The notes under the pieces are model-generated. The model made no database searches. It was not told the DNA's origin and worked only from the letters and a program-made list of their open reading frames with translations. Below are positions 46,661 to 58,165 of a stretch of 64,000 nt of DNA, piece after piece. Made by a program: the position numbers and the translations under genes. The DNA comes from Serilophus lunatus (lineage: Eukaryota > Chordata > Aves > Passeriformes > Eurylaimidae), in NCBI GenBank assembly GCA_013399895.1, contig VXBA01001791.1, positions 574,409 through 638,408 on the forward strand. The letters run 5' to 3'. Positions within the stretch are counted from its first letter, which is position 1. The number at the start of each line of letters is the position of its first letter.

Positions 46661-48625
46661 TTCTCTATTTTTTTTTTCTCCCCTCCTGAAACCCCTTTTT
46701 TCCTGTTGATGCATCTGAAAATTCTCATCCCCAGCTAAATAACACAGTTATGGCATTGAAAACCTTGTAGAAGCTTTTTTCAACTTGACAGCTCCTACTC
46801 TGTAATATTTCAAGGCATATTTTCCCCCTTCTTCTTCTCCCTTCTTGAGTCTCCGCTGCAGAGACTTGTTTTAAAGCCACATATTCTGGCTTTGTATATT
46901 ATCAGTCAAAAATCCGCATGTGCATCCATGATGGGGAGGGAGAGAGGGGAGATGCTTGGGTTTCAGGCACTTGGAATTAACTGGGAAAGAAGCCAAAATG
47001 TCATTAGAAGCACTCGGATACGGCAGAATGCGAACCACCTCCAGTCTATATTCAGATACGAAGGCAGGCCCAGGAATTAAACATTTATCAAGGCTGGGGG
47101 ATTAGAGCCTGACCACAAATACTCTTCTTGGTGAAGGGCTTTCCCTGCAAGGAAGGAAGGAGAGTTAGCAATACCGATTGCATGCCGTTGAGGAGCACGA
47201 GGAGCTCTCGCCGCCTAGAAACTCTCTAGGCCAAATGAGCTTTTCTTGCTTCAAATATTTCTTAATCGTACTTTCTTATAGGATTATGAAGAGGCTGGTG
47301 GAGAATGTTAAAAAAAATGAGTTTTTTTCAGCCTCGTGAGTATTTCTTGGGTGGTTGGTAAGAGTTGGAGCTGGAGTAGCTCAAAAAGAAAGAGAGAGAT
47401 TCAGCTCCCAACCAATTCTGTTCCTCGTTATACACTTAAGGAAAAGCTGCCATTTCCTGCTAAAAACCCATTTGTCTTGCAAATTTCTATAATGAGCAGA
47501 TTTTGGAATAAATACCATGTAATCTGCAGTGACAGTTCTCTCATTTCTTTTTTATTAGTTCAATCTTCTCAGCATCTGAAACACGTAGCAGTGGAGTCTC
47601 AGAAGAGGTTTAGGCAGCTCTGTGGGAGTTTTTTTAACACCTTGGCACACAACCCTGCCACTCTCTCTCCTACTGCATCCCTCCCCTCTCTGTTACCTTC
47701 CATTTATTTATTCAATTGTATGTTTTAGCAACATCTGTCCATAGCCCCAGGCATCCTTTAAGTAATTTAGAGTACACAGAGCCGTGCATTAGCAAGACAT
47801 GACCTGTCACGTCATCCTGAATTCCAACAACAGCCTACGGAGCAACAGCTGGATGGGTACAGACACTGCCTTGCTTGGTCTTCCATGTTTCCAGATGCCT
47901 GGGGAAAAAAGAAAAGAGCTTCTCATGTATCTCCAAGAGACATCTTAATATTTATCATATCCACAAGGTAGATTTTTTTTTGATTGGGCTTGTCAAGGAT
48001 GGAATTTCTTTGTTCTAGGGAAGGTCAAACTGGTCTTTGTGAAAGCAGAGGGTGAATAGGTATGTTTGTCCCATGTCTGTGGGCTTGGATGGTGGGCTGG
48101 AGATCAGGTGGGACATTCCCGTCTGGAGGGATGAATTGCTGAAGTTAGAGTTCAGGAAAGACGTATCATGAGCATTTTTTTTTCCATGGAACATGGCATT
48201 AGGGCTTGTGTTGGAAATATTTGGTGGCACTGCCTGTTTGGGACTGTAGAGGTGGAAAGCACAAGGTTAGACCTTGGATAAGGATGGGCAATACTGCTTT
48301 TGGGAAAAAATGCAATGTAAGAAAAAGCAAGAAGTGACTGTGTTGATTTAAGGGTGGGAAGAGGCATCTCTTGCCTCTGAAACGGAGTCCTCCTGTTCTG
48401 CAGGCTTGAGTAGGGGGGTGGAAAAAAGCAGCTGAATGAGGCTGTGAAAAATAAATAAGAAAACAAACAGCCCACAGAATGGCCTTGTGACCATATGCCA
48501 TTCTAGCTGACCTTTACCAAAGTGTATTAAAAACTGGAGTTTCTCCCTCTGTGTTTCCTCCAGCCTACAAGTGAATTACAAATTCCATCACTTTTAAAAT
48601 GCACTGTGTTAAAATACTTGGTGAA
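46661..48625. other. unique noncoding DNA
   Basis: A T-run lies near 46669-46678. An acceptor-like pyrimidine tract ends in AG near 47570 but has only a weak donor after it. No coding exon is supported. Confidence 0.5.
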
Positions 48626-48660
48626 CTTTAACTTCTTCTTCTTTTTCCTCCTAGGTAAGT
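48626..48660 (+). promoter_or_regulatory. recursive splice site (acceptor fused to donor)
   Basis: A branch-point-like tttaac (candidate A at 48631) is followed by 21 consecutive pyrimidines (48632-48652). AG follows at 48653-48654 and then GTAAGT at 48655-48660. The branch A is 23 nt upstream of the AG. A full 3' splice site abutting a consensus 5' splice site with no exon between them defines a recursive splice, or ratchet, site. In vertebrates such sites are known from very long introns of neural genes. Recognition is from sequence alone, and the host gene is unknown. Confidence 0.6.
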
Positions 48661-48742
48661 GGCATTTACTTAATGTTGAAGTACTTGAAGGTCCGGAGTG
48701 GGGATGTAAAACATCCTTGCTCAGTTGAAGGTGACTTGTCAG
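48655..48742 (+). other. candidate recursive-splicing (RS) exon
   Basis: Downstream of the recursive acceptor, an 88-nt segment ends at tgtcag|gtaaac, giving a second donor at 48743. In the vertebrate mechanism the RS exon is first defined by this downstream donor. It is then removed by using the GTAAGT reconstituted at its start, or it is retained as a poison cassette exon. One frame is open throughout (29 codons plus one base). The second contains TAA at the exon start and the third has TGA near its end. Two internal gaag|gt steps offer weaker donors. It could instead be an ordinary alternative exon or a chance match. Confidence 0.45.
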
Positions 48743-48748
48743 GTAAAC

Positions 48749-50665
48749 CTAAATCTTTTCATTTCATTTTTTCCCCCCTTGTCTAATCCAAGCTGCTTCC
48801 TCTCTCTTCTGATGTCACTGAAACGGGCTGATATGGAGGGGAAGGGCATGAAGGTGTGTGAGCTTCATTTCCAGTTCACTGCTTTGAGGAGCTGAGTTGC
48901 AGGTTGGATTGGCAGCTCTGACTGTCTCCCTCAAGGGCTGAGCATCACAGTGCAGGAAGGTGTGAGGTTCAAAATCCCTGGAAAGGTGATGCTGAGCCAT
49001 GCTGTGCTTGATTCAGCCAAGTTTTTCAGCAACACTGCAAACTGTCACAGAGCCTGTTGCCATCGTATAGTTTTGGAAAGCTTCAGAGCTGTGTTTCCAG
49101 GAAAATGATGCTTGTGCTTGCTCTCACCTCCCTCTGACCTTTCAAAGCACAGTGCCTGCCTCTGCAAAAAACCTGTCACGTGCCTGACTTTGAAATATTT
49201 CTGCCGTACAGTGATTTTCACACTCAATAGCAATTCAGAGTGATTTTCTTCCCCAAACCCTTTCAGCCCCAAACCTCCGTGTGAGCTGCTATTTTCTTTG
49301 CTCGAAGCACACCCCTTGTTTCCTGCAGAGCCCTAAAAAGCCTGGGTGAGCCACGGCAGGAGCCACCCGGGATGATGTGCTGAGCAAGGTCTTGCCGTGT
49401 CGTATAACTCCCGGTGGCTCATTCCCTGTGTGTCACTTTTCCTGAGGTCGCTGTATTATCTCACCCTGGCAGATGCAGTGAGGTAGAAATACAAGGCTAT
49501 TTGCAATGCAGTTTATTAAGACGTGTTTTAGAGGTGGTTTGAGGGAGCACTGGCTGGAAATGTTAATCATCATCTCTGACAATGTATTGACCTGCCTTCT
49601 GCCTTACCCTGCTGCCTCGGGGAGCTGCTGGGGGGAAGTGCCAGCTGGGATATCGGTGTATTCCAGCTGTGCCTTCCCCCCAAACCCCCTCCTTTGGGAT
49701 ACATCACTGCTGGCACAGAGAGGAGAAACTTTCTGCCTATGGAAAAGCAGCTTGTGGGTGGCAAAGGCAAGGAAAACAAGCACTTATTTAATTTATTTTT
49801 TTATTTTACTTTTTTTTGTATTTTTTTTGGACCTAGTAGTTTTCTTGCTGGGAGAAGGGAGTAATCTGACTTCTGTGGAAACAAATGATATTGCACGATT
49901 GCCGTGCTGCCTTCTCCTGCTCTGCCAGAAAAGGTGTCATTATTTTTCCCCTTTTGTTTTAGACTTCTGTGAACCAAAAGGGCTTGAGGATTTTAATGGT
50001 CTATCTCAAAGATTGAGAGGCCCTTTATGTGTCAAGCCACAATCCCATCCTAGGCTGTACTGGCCTCTGTTTGATTTTATGAAGCTTATTTTGGATAGAT
50101 GGTATTTTTATAGCTCCTGCCTTGCTTCACCGATGGCCATATTGATGTAGCGCTACAGGACAGGGCTAATAAATAGTTTATAAAACTGTAGGTTCATTCT
50201 CCCAAGTGATGTAGGGCTGTGTCTGAGCAGACTGCAAATCACCATCCCGGTGATGCTGAGCCTCAGCACCTCACAGCCCTGGGCAGAGCCGTAGAACGCT
50301 GTGGAGGAGGGAGGAATTAGAGCACAGTTTTCTCCAGCTGAAGCTTGTCCAAACTTTCCCTGACAGTGATGTCCTGCCCTAGCAGTGGGGTGTGGTCACT
50401 GCAGGAGCATCCCGGCTCTCAGCCTGCCCTCAGGCTCTGTGGGGATGCCTTTGCTTTGGGAAGCTTTTCCTTAGGCTCCCTGGAGCTGATCACATCAGAG
50501 TTGTGATCCTATTGACAAAGTCAAATTTTGCTGGCAGCACCTTCTTTGCTGCAAGGGAACTCTGTAACCCTTGGGATGAAATTGCACTGAGTGATGCGAG
50601 TTTGAAATGCAGTCCTGGGGCAAGACGTCCTGTTCATGACCATGGCACCAGTGAGGGTTTACAGC
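48749..50665. other. unique noncoding DNA
   Basis: A T-rich tract lies at 49784-49830. The longest plus-strand open stretch in the window (49506-50150, about 214 codons) falls here. It reads across the T-rich tract as a phenylalanine/leucine/isoleucine-rich run and shows no domain, so it is not called as a gene. Confidence 0.5.
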
Positions 50666-50772
50666 TGAGGAGACATAAGGAGGTGCTCGTTCTTCTTGTT
50701 GCCATAGGTAGGTCTGAGGTGTCCTGTTTTGGCCCAGTTTTGGCTGGGCCCCCTCAGCTCTACTACCTCCAA
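50666..50772 (+). repeat. direct repeat copy A (~105 bp)
   Basis: The segment containing 'gagacataaggaggtgctcg', 'ttcttcttgttgccatagg' and 'cccagttttggctgggccc' recurs about 910 bp downstream in the same orientation, at high similarity by eye. It does not match CR1 or the MIR-like elements. It may be a local duplication or two copies of an unrecognised transposable element. Confidence 0.8.
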
Positions 50773-51579
50773 GTGCTTACCATGGTTGTGAGGTCCCTGT
50801 ACCCATGGGGTGGGTGGGAGCTGGCTCAGACTCAGGTGGAGCCCTTGGGAAGGTCCTACCCTGTTGTTTTACTCCTAAATTCTTATTTAAAGAGTCGCAT
50901 TTGAGTCTCTTTTAAGTGCTGAGGCCTGATATTTGCTTGGCCTCTTCTTCATTCTCCATCGCTCTCTTTTCCTTTGTCCCCCTGAGCAGTGTGTGTGTGA
51001 AAACCTACAGATCTCTGCTTGCATCAAAGGCTTTATCCTGTTGCTTCCTTTGGGGTATTAGAAATATGAGCCTCCTTCATTTCTCCCATTTTCCATTCTT
51101 AGAATGCTTAGGATGGAAGAATCAATAAGGCTCTCTCTTCATGGTTGGTGACCTAATCTGTAATGGGACCCTAAGCGGGACATGAGACACCTTTATTAGT
51201 CTGTGTCAAAGCTGGGTTTGGTTTCTGGAAACACAGGGATTGATTAAAGTGCTTGTGCAAAAGGCAAGGCGGGCTCTCAGGGTACAAAAGATACCCACAC
51301 ACATATATATTGATTTTTGCCATGCATCCCCTTCATGGTCTAGGTTTGCTTTGGTCTCTGGGCATTAACTATCAAAAGGAGTTGTCCTGCCATCACTAAA
51401 GATTTAATTCCTTTGCAGAAAGCTCAGAAGAAGGAAAAAAACAAACCCAACCCACAGCCTTCCCCGCACCCACCGTCCACACCCTGCTAGCATTTGGCAA
51501 ATGAGAAAATATTAAAGCCATATATTTTCCTGCTGTGCTCAGTTACCACGTTGTCCTTTTCTTTGGAAAGGAAATGCAG
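50773..51579. other. unique DNA between the direct repeats
   Basis: No gene was recognised. A short alternating cacacacatatatatt run lies at 51297-51312. Confidence 0.5.
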
Positions 51580-51700
51580 TTGGGGAGACATATGGAGGTG
51601 CTTGTTCTTCTTGTTGCCATGGGTATGTCTGCGGTGTCCTCAGACATGCGGCTCTGGGTGCCCAGTTTTGGCTTGGTCCCCTGAGCTCCACCACTGCCAG
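51580..51700 (+). repeat. direct repeat copy B (~120 bp)
   Basis: The partner of the repeat at 50666, with 'gagacatatggaggtgcttg', 'ttcttcttgttgccatggg' and 'cccagttttggcttggtccc'. It carries an extra ~15 bp (cagacatgcggctctg region) after 'ggtgtcct' that copy A lacks. Confidence 0.8.
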
Positions 51701-52294
51701 ACATAAAGGGTGTTAGATCCATATTGCCAATTCCTCCTTCTCTAAGATGCCTCTTGTACTGTTTTAGGATAATTTTCCTTGTCAGCTATATAATTTGGAG
51801 GCTAATTTGACTATTACTGCGCTATTACTACTGCTCTGATGTTATTACAGGGGCTACTACAATCACTGCAGTGACTGATAACTCCTTCTTTGTCATAAGT
51901 AGGTTCAGCCTGGCTTAGGGACATTCAATCTGTTTTATCCAGGGTGAGCTTAAAGCACCCGCAACCTCCCAAAAGTATTTGGGGTATGTGGAAATGAGCA
52001 ATGCTGCAGAGGTGATGCATCCCGAATCCTTCAGGAGATCTCTTGGAGTGAGTCTTGGGCTCTTGAGGAATAACTGGATGAGTGGGTGACACAGATACAG
52101 CCATACTGCAAGGATATATTGTGTTTGATGCCAGCTTGAACAAGGAAAGGTGGGAAAAGACCCATGGGGGCTGTTGTGCCTTTTAATTTGTTCCTTGAAC
52201 CGGTGTAGGACAAATTGGCGTGTTGGCGTAGGAAACCTTAGGCTGTCCCTGCCTGTTTTGTTCCTCGTTACAACTACCTTATGGTTAAATTTAA
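51701..52294. other. unique noncoding DNA
   Basis: No recognisable gene or repeat was found. Confidence 0.5.
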
Positions 52295-52745
52295 AAGGCT
52301 CCAGTCTCTAGATAGCTCAGCTGAATGTTTTTTTCTTTAGTACTGAGCATAAAAGAGAAGTGCAGCCCTTCAAGCTCCACAGTGGAGTTCAATGAGAGAA
52401 AGAGATTTGGAGTCGATGCATTTATTAGTACCATTAGGGCAGAGGAATGTGCACAGATACATCGCCAGCTCCACGCTTGAAACTGGCATTTTTTCCCTCG
52501 ATTTAGATTGTTCTCAGTCTTTCTGTGCTGATACAGGAATGTCCCAGCATGGGATGATGAGATCAAGTGCGCATTGGTAGCAAATGCAATTTGTAAAGCG
52601 TTGGCTGGATAAATGACATTGTGTATAAAAGAAATGTTGCAACACAGCCGTACTAATGCAGCCATGTGACACCAATTTAATGCATTTTCCCCATTAAGCT
52701 GCTTGTTCAAGACATCTTTGGACCATTTTGAGTACAGCAGTGGTG
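52295..52745. promoter_or_regulatory. strong candidate conserved noncoding element (enhancer-like)
   Basis: About 450 bp of complex sequence with many distinctive words and isolated CpGs (gagtcgatgcatttattag, acatcgccagctccacgc, agtgcgcattgg, aaagcgttggctgg). AT cores include ccaatttaatgc and ccccattaagctgc. Repeats, splice signals and reading frames are lacking. With the inverted-repeat region that follows, it is one of the two most enhancer-like parts of the window. Conservation is inferred, not measured. Confidence 0.42.
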
Positions 52746-52829
52746 TGTAAGGCCTCTATTTTCTGAGTATTACTCATTTTGCAGCTAACAGATGTCAGTG
52801 TCTATTTGTCCCTTATGGAAAAGTCCCAG

Positions 52830-53120
52830 TAAAGTTCAATAGGGATTAAATTTGTCAGGCTCTATAGAAACATAACAGGATTCTATGGAAATTACTCTGC
52901 AATCCTATAGAATGTAATAGATAATCTCCTCGTCTCTGGAGGTATTTTAACTCTTGCATAATTGCAGACCAGAATAGAAAATCTCCATTAAATTCAACGA
53001 GATGGTTCACAAAAATCCTATAGTAAAATTATAATTTTCTATTAAAATCAGTAGGACTTTTTCATCAGCACGTTGGTATTCATTGGGAGGTTTTATTCAT
53101 TTGCCAATCCTACTAAAAAG
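52830..53120. repeat. AT-rich nest of inverted repeats
   Basis: Variants of one word, aatcctatagaat, recur on both strands. Examples are ggattctatgg (52878), aatcctatagaat (52901), aaatcctatagt (53013), the inverted cagtaggactt (53050) and aatcctactaaa (53106). A stem-loop pairs 52878-52888 with 52904-52914. A second inverted repeat is centred on the perfect palindrome aaaattataatttt (53025-53038), with outer arms about 12 bp long. The word aatagataatctcc and its near copy aatagaaaatctcc also recur. This resembles a very old palindromic DNA-transposon or conserved Eulor-like repeat family. The family is not identified. Confidence 0.6.
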
Positions 53121-53972
53121 TGTTTTGTCAGGAGGCTGATACTCGTTTTGTTCTAGGGAACAGTGATTTGTGCATAAATGATGCTTATGTCCAATGCTCC
53201 TATAATTTATGGCGAGGCACTAAATTCCCTTTCAGAATAACTGGAGCAGGCTGAGGCTTTAAGCCCTGCGGGGAGGCAAAAAAAAGATGTTGCTGGGGAT
53301 TTGGAGAAGGGGTCTGTCTGCGAAGACACCTCAGCATCCCGCTATTGTGTTATCCAGGTCGTCGGCAGCCGCACAGCAGATCCAGGCAGGGTGTTGTGTG
53401 CATTCACGGATGTGCCACAGACACAAGCTTGTCCCTGTCATCTCCCTGGCTCTGGCACTCCTTATCTAAAGTGTTCAGCCCAGGATGCTGCAAATTAATG
53501 TTGGATTGAAGCTCTGTTTCTGTGAAACTGCCCGTGGCTGGTTTGAATGGCTCTGCTGCCTCCTGCATCCACAGGCTGGGTTTTTATGGCATGGCCTGGG
53601 TGGTTGGGAGTGTCGGCCCTGCCGAAATCCACAGCTTTGCTCCTGGAGGTCACAGCCTCTGCTGTGTTGCTGGTGGAGCTCAGCCAAGACTGGGGCTCGA
53701 GCAGTTAATTACAGAGAGAAAGCTCTGCTTGGCTGCGGGGGGTGCAAAAAGCCACCCCTGAAAGGATCATCCTGCTTTTCTCCAGCCTTGAAAGATGCTG
53801 CTGTGCATGTTGATGAAGGCAAAGCACTCAGGTCATAGGAGAGTTAGCAAAATGCTTCTTGTGGATCGTTTCCTCTGTCCAGGTGGCATCTCCAGGCACT
53901 ATTTGAGCCCTGTGACATATAAAGAGGCCACCTCATGAGGGAGGTTGTACAGAGGAGGGCACACAGTGGGTG
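53121..53972. other. unique noncoding DNA
   Basis: Mixed composition. A short A-run lies at 53279-53285. No gene was recognised. Confidence 0.5.
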
Positions 53973-54045
53973 GGGGATGCTGTGGCGCACAGGTAGAGCG
54001 CTGTGCCTCTAACCACTCTCAGGCTGATTGAGGGAGGCAGAGCCA
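53973..54045 (+). repeat. possible tRNA-derived SINE head or tRNA relic
   Basis: The stretch has an A-box-like tggcgcacaggtagagc followed by gctgtgcctctaaccac. This resembles a tRNA D-arm and anticodon arm, with a gtg/cac stem around an eight-base loop. The B-box position (ggctgattgaggg) is a poor match and the acceptor stem does not pair, so it is not a functional tRNA gene. A decayed tRNA-derived SINE is the likeliest reading, but a chance match is possible. Confidence 0.35.
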
Positions 54046-57000
54046 TCTCTGCGGCACAGTGACATGGCAGCATGATTGCTCTGTTCGTGGTCCCATTGTG
54101 TGGGAGGATGAGTCATCTTGGAGAAGGGAACTGCAAACTCCTTGGGGGGTATTTGCAAAGGACAGCTTCAGCGAGGAAGGTCGCTTTGTTTTGGCAAGAC
54201 ATGATGAGGAGTTTTCTTAAAAGGACGGTGAATCAACTCATCAGCTGAATGTTGGCTCCATTGGTGACTGTGGTTGTGGTGGCCAGTGTGTATCTGCTCT
54301 CAGCGTAACACAGCTGGCCCTATGCTAAGGGATTGTGCAGGTCTGTGGGCTTACACCCAGCATGCACCTAGGAAAATTTTGGGGCAGATTCAGGGGCTTT
54401 CCTGTGTCCATGAAACCCAGCAGAGTATATCCGTCCCTGCAGTGGGAAACCACTCAGGGAGAAAGCTTTGCATAGCAGAGATGAAATCAGCTGATAAAGT
54501 TAAAAAGCTCCACAGCCAGGGGATATTTAATGCCACAAGGTAAAGGTCAGGATGTGCCTCATGACAGGGTGACAGCACAGAGAGCAGGAGCCAGCTCCAA
54601 CTTTTCAGTGCCTGCATTCCTTTGCACTTCCCCAGTGCCAACGTGTGCGCAGCACAGACTATAAAAATCAATTGACACAACATATGTAATGGTCTCATTT
54701 ACTGGCGGATAGAAATGTGCGTAAATCTGGCATTAAACATGAGTTTACACTGCTCCCCTTCTTGGGAGAGCAGTGATTGACGGCGCTGTGTAAATGGCAG
54801 GAAGACGCCGGTAGAAGCTGGGAAACATTTACCCTTCGGAGAGCCGTGTGTACATTGGAGGATTGCCTCGTCTTGCCGTGCGTTCAACACATCTGGAGGC
54901 ATCACTTCCATCACAGTTCCTTGCTGTTGCTTACAATTAATACCTTAGTGGTAAGAAGCAGTGCATGCAGAAGCAGCCCTGTCTTCCATAAATTATTCCC
55001 GGTGTTTTCTTCCCTCCTGAGCCATGCTGTTCCCTCCTGGAAGGTGCTGGAGCAAAAGCTCCTGCAAAAGGATGGTGTAGCAGTGGGTATTCCAGCTCCA
55101 GAGGCTGGGAGGCTGCCTGGGTGAGTAGAGGCTGGCTTCTCTTGCTGTGCCCATCAGCCAGCTAGTCCAAGAGAAAATTCAATAACAGCCATTTGAGATT
55201 AAATTTTGAGCACTTGAGTAATCTAAAGCCAGCGAGGAGTCGGTGTCTCAGCAGTCAGTCAAATGGTCTGGGCTGTCATCTTATTAGAGGGAAAGAGAAA
55301 CTTTGATTTAACCCAAGACCCTTAATTTTCAATAATGTTTCCCGACTCCCACTAGCTGTTACCATTGCATGAAATCTTTGGATTCTAAAATTTGTGACTT
55401 TTCTTCGGGGTTTGGACTTCTCAGGCAATTTTCTTTGACAAGAGGATCTGTACAAATCAATTAATGGAAGTAGGGGTGGAGAGCAGTGGATTGCGTGGGC
55501 GTCCGCTGGGGGAAAATGCTGGAGCAAACTCTCTGGGATTAAAGACAAAGGAGTTGCCATTAGCAGTGTCTGTGGATAATGGTATAGGACGGGAGGAAAC
55601 AACCCAAACCTCAGAACTTGGTAGAAAATGTGGCTGAAGTCCCTCCCAGCCCCAGTGACATGGGTTTCATAGCTTCGAATCCTGGTCTAGATTTAACTTC
55701 CTGGATGTCCTTGTCCACCCCTGTCCCTGCCTGTTCCTCAGGGCATTGCTGCCATCTGACCACAGCCTTCCAAAATACCTGGAAATTAAGCTTAAATACT
55801 ACCTTGACCTTTAACTCTGCTCCATACTTAATGAAGTAAAGGTTTTGTCTCATCAGAAAGATATCTTTCTGAACAGCAGGGAATTGTTTTTACCTCTTCT
55901 AGAAGCCGTTTTGCTTTTAACTGTGCAGAGCCAATTGTGAGAATCAGCCATGGGCCTTTACTTTATACATTTATTTATTTAATTTATTGCATATTCCCAC
56001 CTTCTGGCTGAGAATGGTGGGTTTTTAACCTTTGGAGGCTGGGTAAAGAATCCTGGGTGTCCTCTCCTCTTTTTTCCCAGTCTTGTGAGGTGAAGAGGCC
56101 GTCGCCAGAGAAGCGTGAATTAGATTTCAGTGTTGCAGCGCAGGAGCTCCGGCTCCACCACCTTCCCCCCTCATTGCAGTCCTTCCTGAGCCGCTCTCTA
56201 GCTCACGTCCCCTCCTCCCCTGCTATTCTTCCTGCATTTATTGCCTTCTTTTCCTTTGCTGGTCCAGGGCTGCCTTCTCACACTCCTGCTCCCCTGTAAT
56301 GTGTGACCCAGATAACGCTTTCTTTTTGGACAAAGCGATAAACAATGGCTTCCCTGACAATGTGCTTGGCTGCTGCTCCAACTGAGTAGGGTTTGGACTT
56401 AGCGTTAGGGAAATATTCCCTTGGAACTAGATCATCTAAGAGTGCCCCCTTTTACCATAGGATCTGAGTGCCTTGCTGCTTTTGAAGATGCTTATTTTCC
56501 TGTTAACCCTGTGGTGTTACCCTTTTTCTTAAAAGGCTGGGGACTGAAGCATCAAGAGTGTAAGGAAAGCTCTGGGCAGAGGGCCTGGAGAGGCTTTTTG
56601 TGTAGGATTGCATTGATTTTCAGGTAGTTATGCTGGGATGAAGTACAGAGGTGGCTGGGCTGAGTGAGATGCTGCAAGATATTAGCATCAGGACTATTTT
56701 GTTCTGTGCCCCTACGTTCAGACTCATCCAAACAATTTTACCTTCACTAGAGAATGCTGATATTCCCTTCCCTAGCTGTTGTAAATCAATGGAGCCCAGC
56801 TCCATTGCCATCCATGCCATCACCTTACATCTGTAAAGCTCTCTTAGACCTTTCAGAGGCTCCAGGGTTCCTTAAGCCACATTCTCCTTCCTGGTGGGAA
56901 ATGACCAGCTCCTTGTCAGCCCCATGCACCTGGAGACCTCCTTCACCCACCTTTTCAAGGACAATAATTTACAGTGCCATGCTGCTTCCTTTATCTTCGT

Positions 57001-58165
57001 TTATACTCTCTTAATGTGGTTGGGAATCCACAAATTCCCTTTTATGCTGTTCTGAACATAACCTACTAAACCTTAATCATGGTTTGGGGAATAGTAATTC
57101 TTTCTTTTATGTGGCTCTCTTTTTATTTTTTCCTATATAATTTTTCCTTTAAGAAAAGATCATTAATCCATGTTTCTGAGCCTTCCCATCAATCTATAAT
57201 TGAATCGTAAAAAAAGACTTGATTTTTACATCCGTATAAGAAAGAATCCCATTCTCCCTAATGCCTGTAGATTTATAAGTCTAAATCTCCAGATTTCTCT
57301 TAATTTTATTTTATTTTTAATAACCAGCTTGTCTGGAGTTATCTAAATTATTAGTGAACCTGAATATGCTGTGATCTGAGGAGATCACTTATCTTTGCCG
57401 TAGAGGATGTGCCAAAAGCTTAACAGGCCCATCTCACAGGGGGAACAAAACCACTTCTGATAGCTGCCTAACCCTGGTGTGTGGGGAAGCACCTCTCACC
57501 GGCACCTTCAAAGGATGCTCTCTTAATTATTGCATTTTAAACACCATATTGCACTGCAGGGCTTTCTCCTCTCAAGTCTCAGCTCTACTGTCGCCCTTTC
57601 CTTTAAAGGTACACAGGGAGCATGTTGTGCCTTGCTGGCTTGGTGGGCTGGAAGGAGAAACTCTGCCTTTCCAGCCCTGGCTCTGCCACTAGACTCGCTT
57701 TTAAGCCTGGGCTGAGTTAGTGCTGTTGCCTGATTCAAGGCATCTTCTCTGTTTAATGCAGCAGAGCCAAGCTTTTGGCTTGCCCCCGGATGGGTTTTAC
57801 ACGTCCCAGGAGCTGCTTCCAGCCCAGATTTTGAATGAATGAAGCTTAAGATCTTTCAACACAGTTTTAGCACATGCAAACAGAGGAGTTTGTTGTGTGA
57901 CTGTGCAAAAGGGAAAGGGAGACAGCAACCAACTAAAGTGCAGTTGAGTTTATCTGTGAGTCTTGGAACTCTCTGCCAACCTCTGAGCTGCAAAATACGA
58001 CTAGACCTTTTATTCTGAAGCTGAGGTCGATCCAGAGTGTCTGTGAGGCAGTAGCTTTTTCTAATTTAATAGCACCTCTAAAAATACGGGATTTGGGTTG
58101 ATGGAAAGTTCCCAGTGCTGTTGGACTTGTACCCCAGTGGCTCAGATGGCCCTGATGTTCAAGCT
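54046..58165. other. unique noncoding DNA
   Basis: No exon or young repeat was recognised. The segment 57040-57400 is AT-rich and complex (ataattgaatcgtaaaaaa, ctaaattattagtgaacc) and may contain regulatory elements. The stretch 55960-55995 is a short ttat-rich tract. Confidence 0.5.

Noticed and set aside
47530..47612. Possible cassette exon after a strong pyrimidine tract
   Set aside because: The only nearby donor (gaag|aggttt region) is poor and the frame is not informative.
49506..50150. Plus-strand open stretch of about 214 codons
   Set aside because: It crosses a T-rich low-complexity tract and has no domain, Kozak-like start or splice context. Several stretches of this length on both strands are expected by chance in 64 kb.
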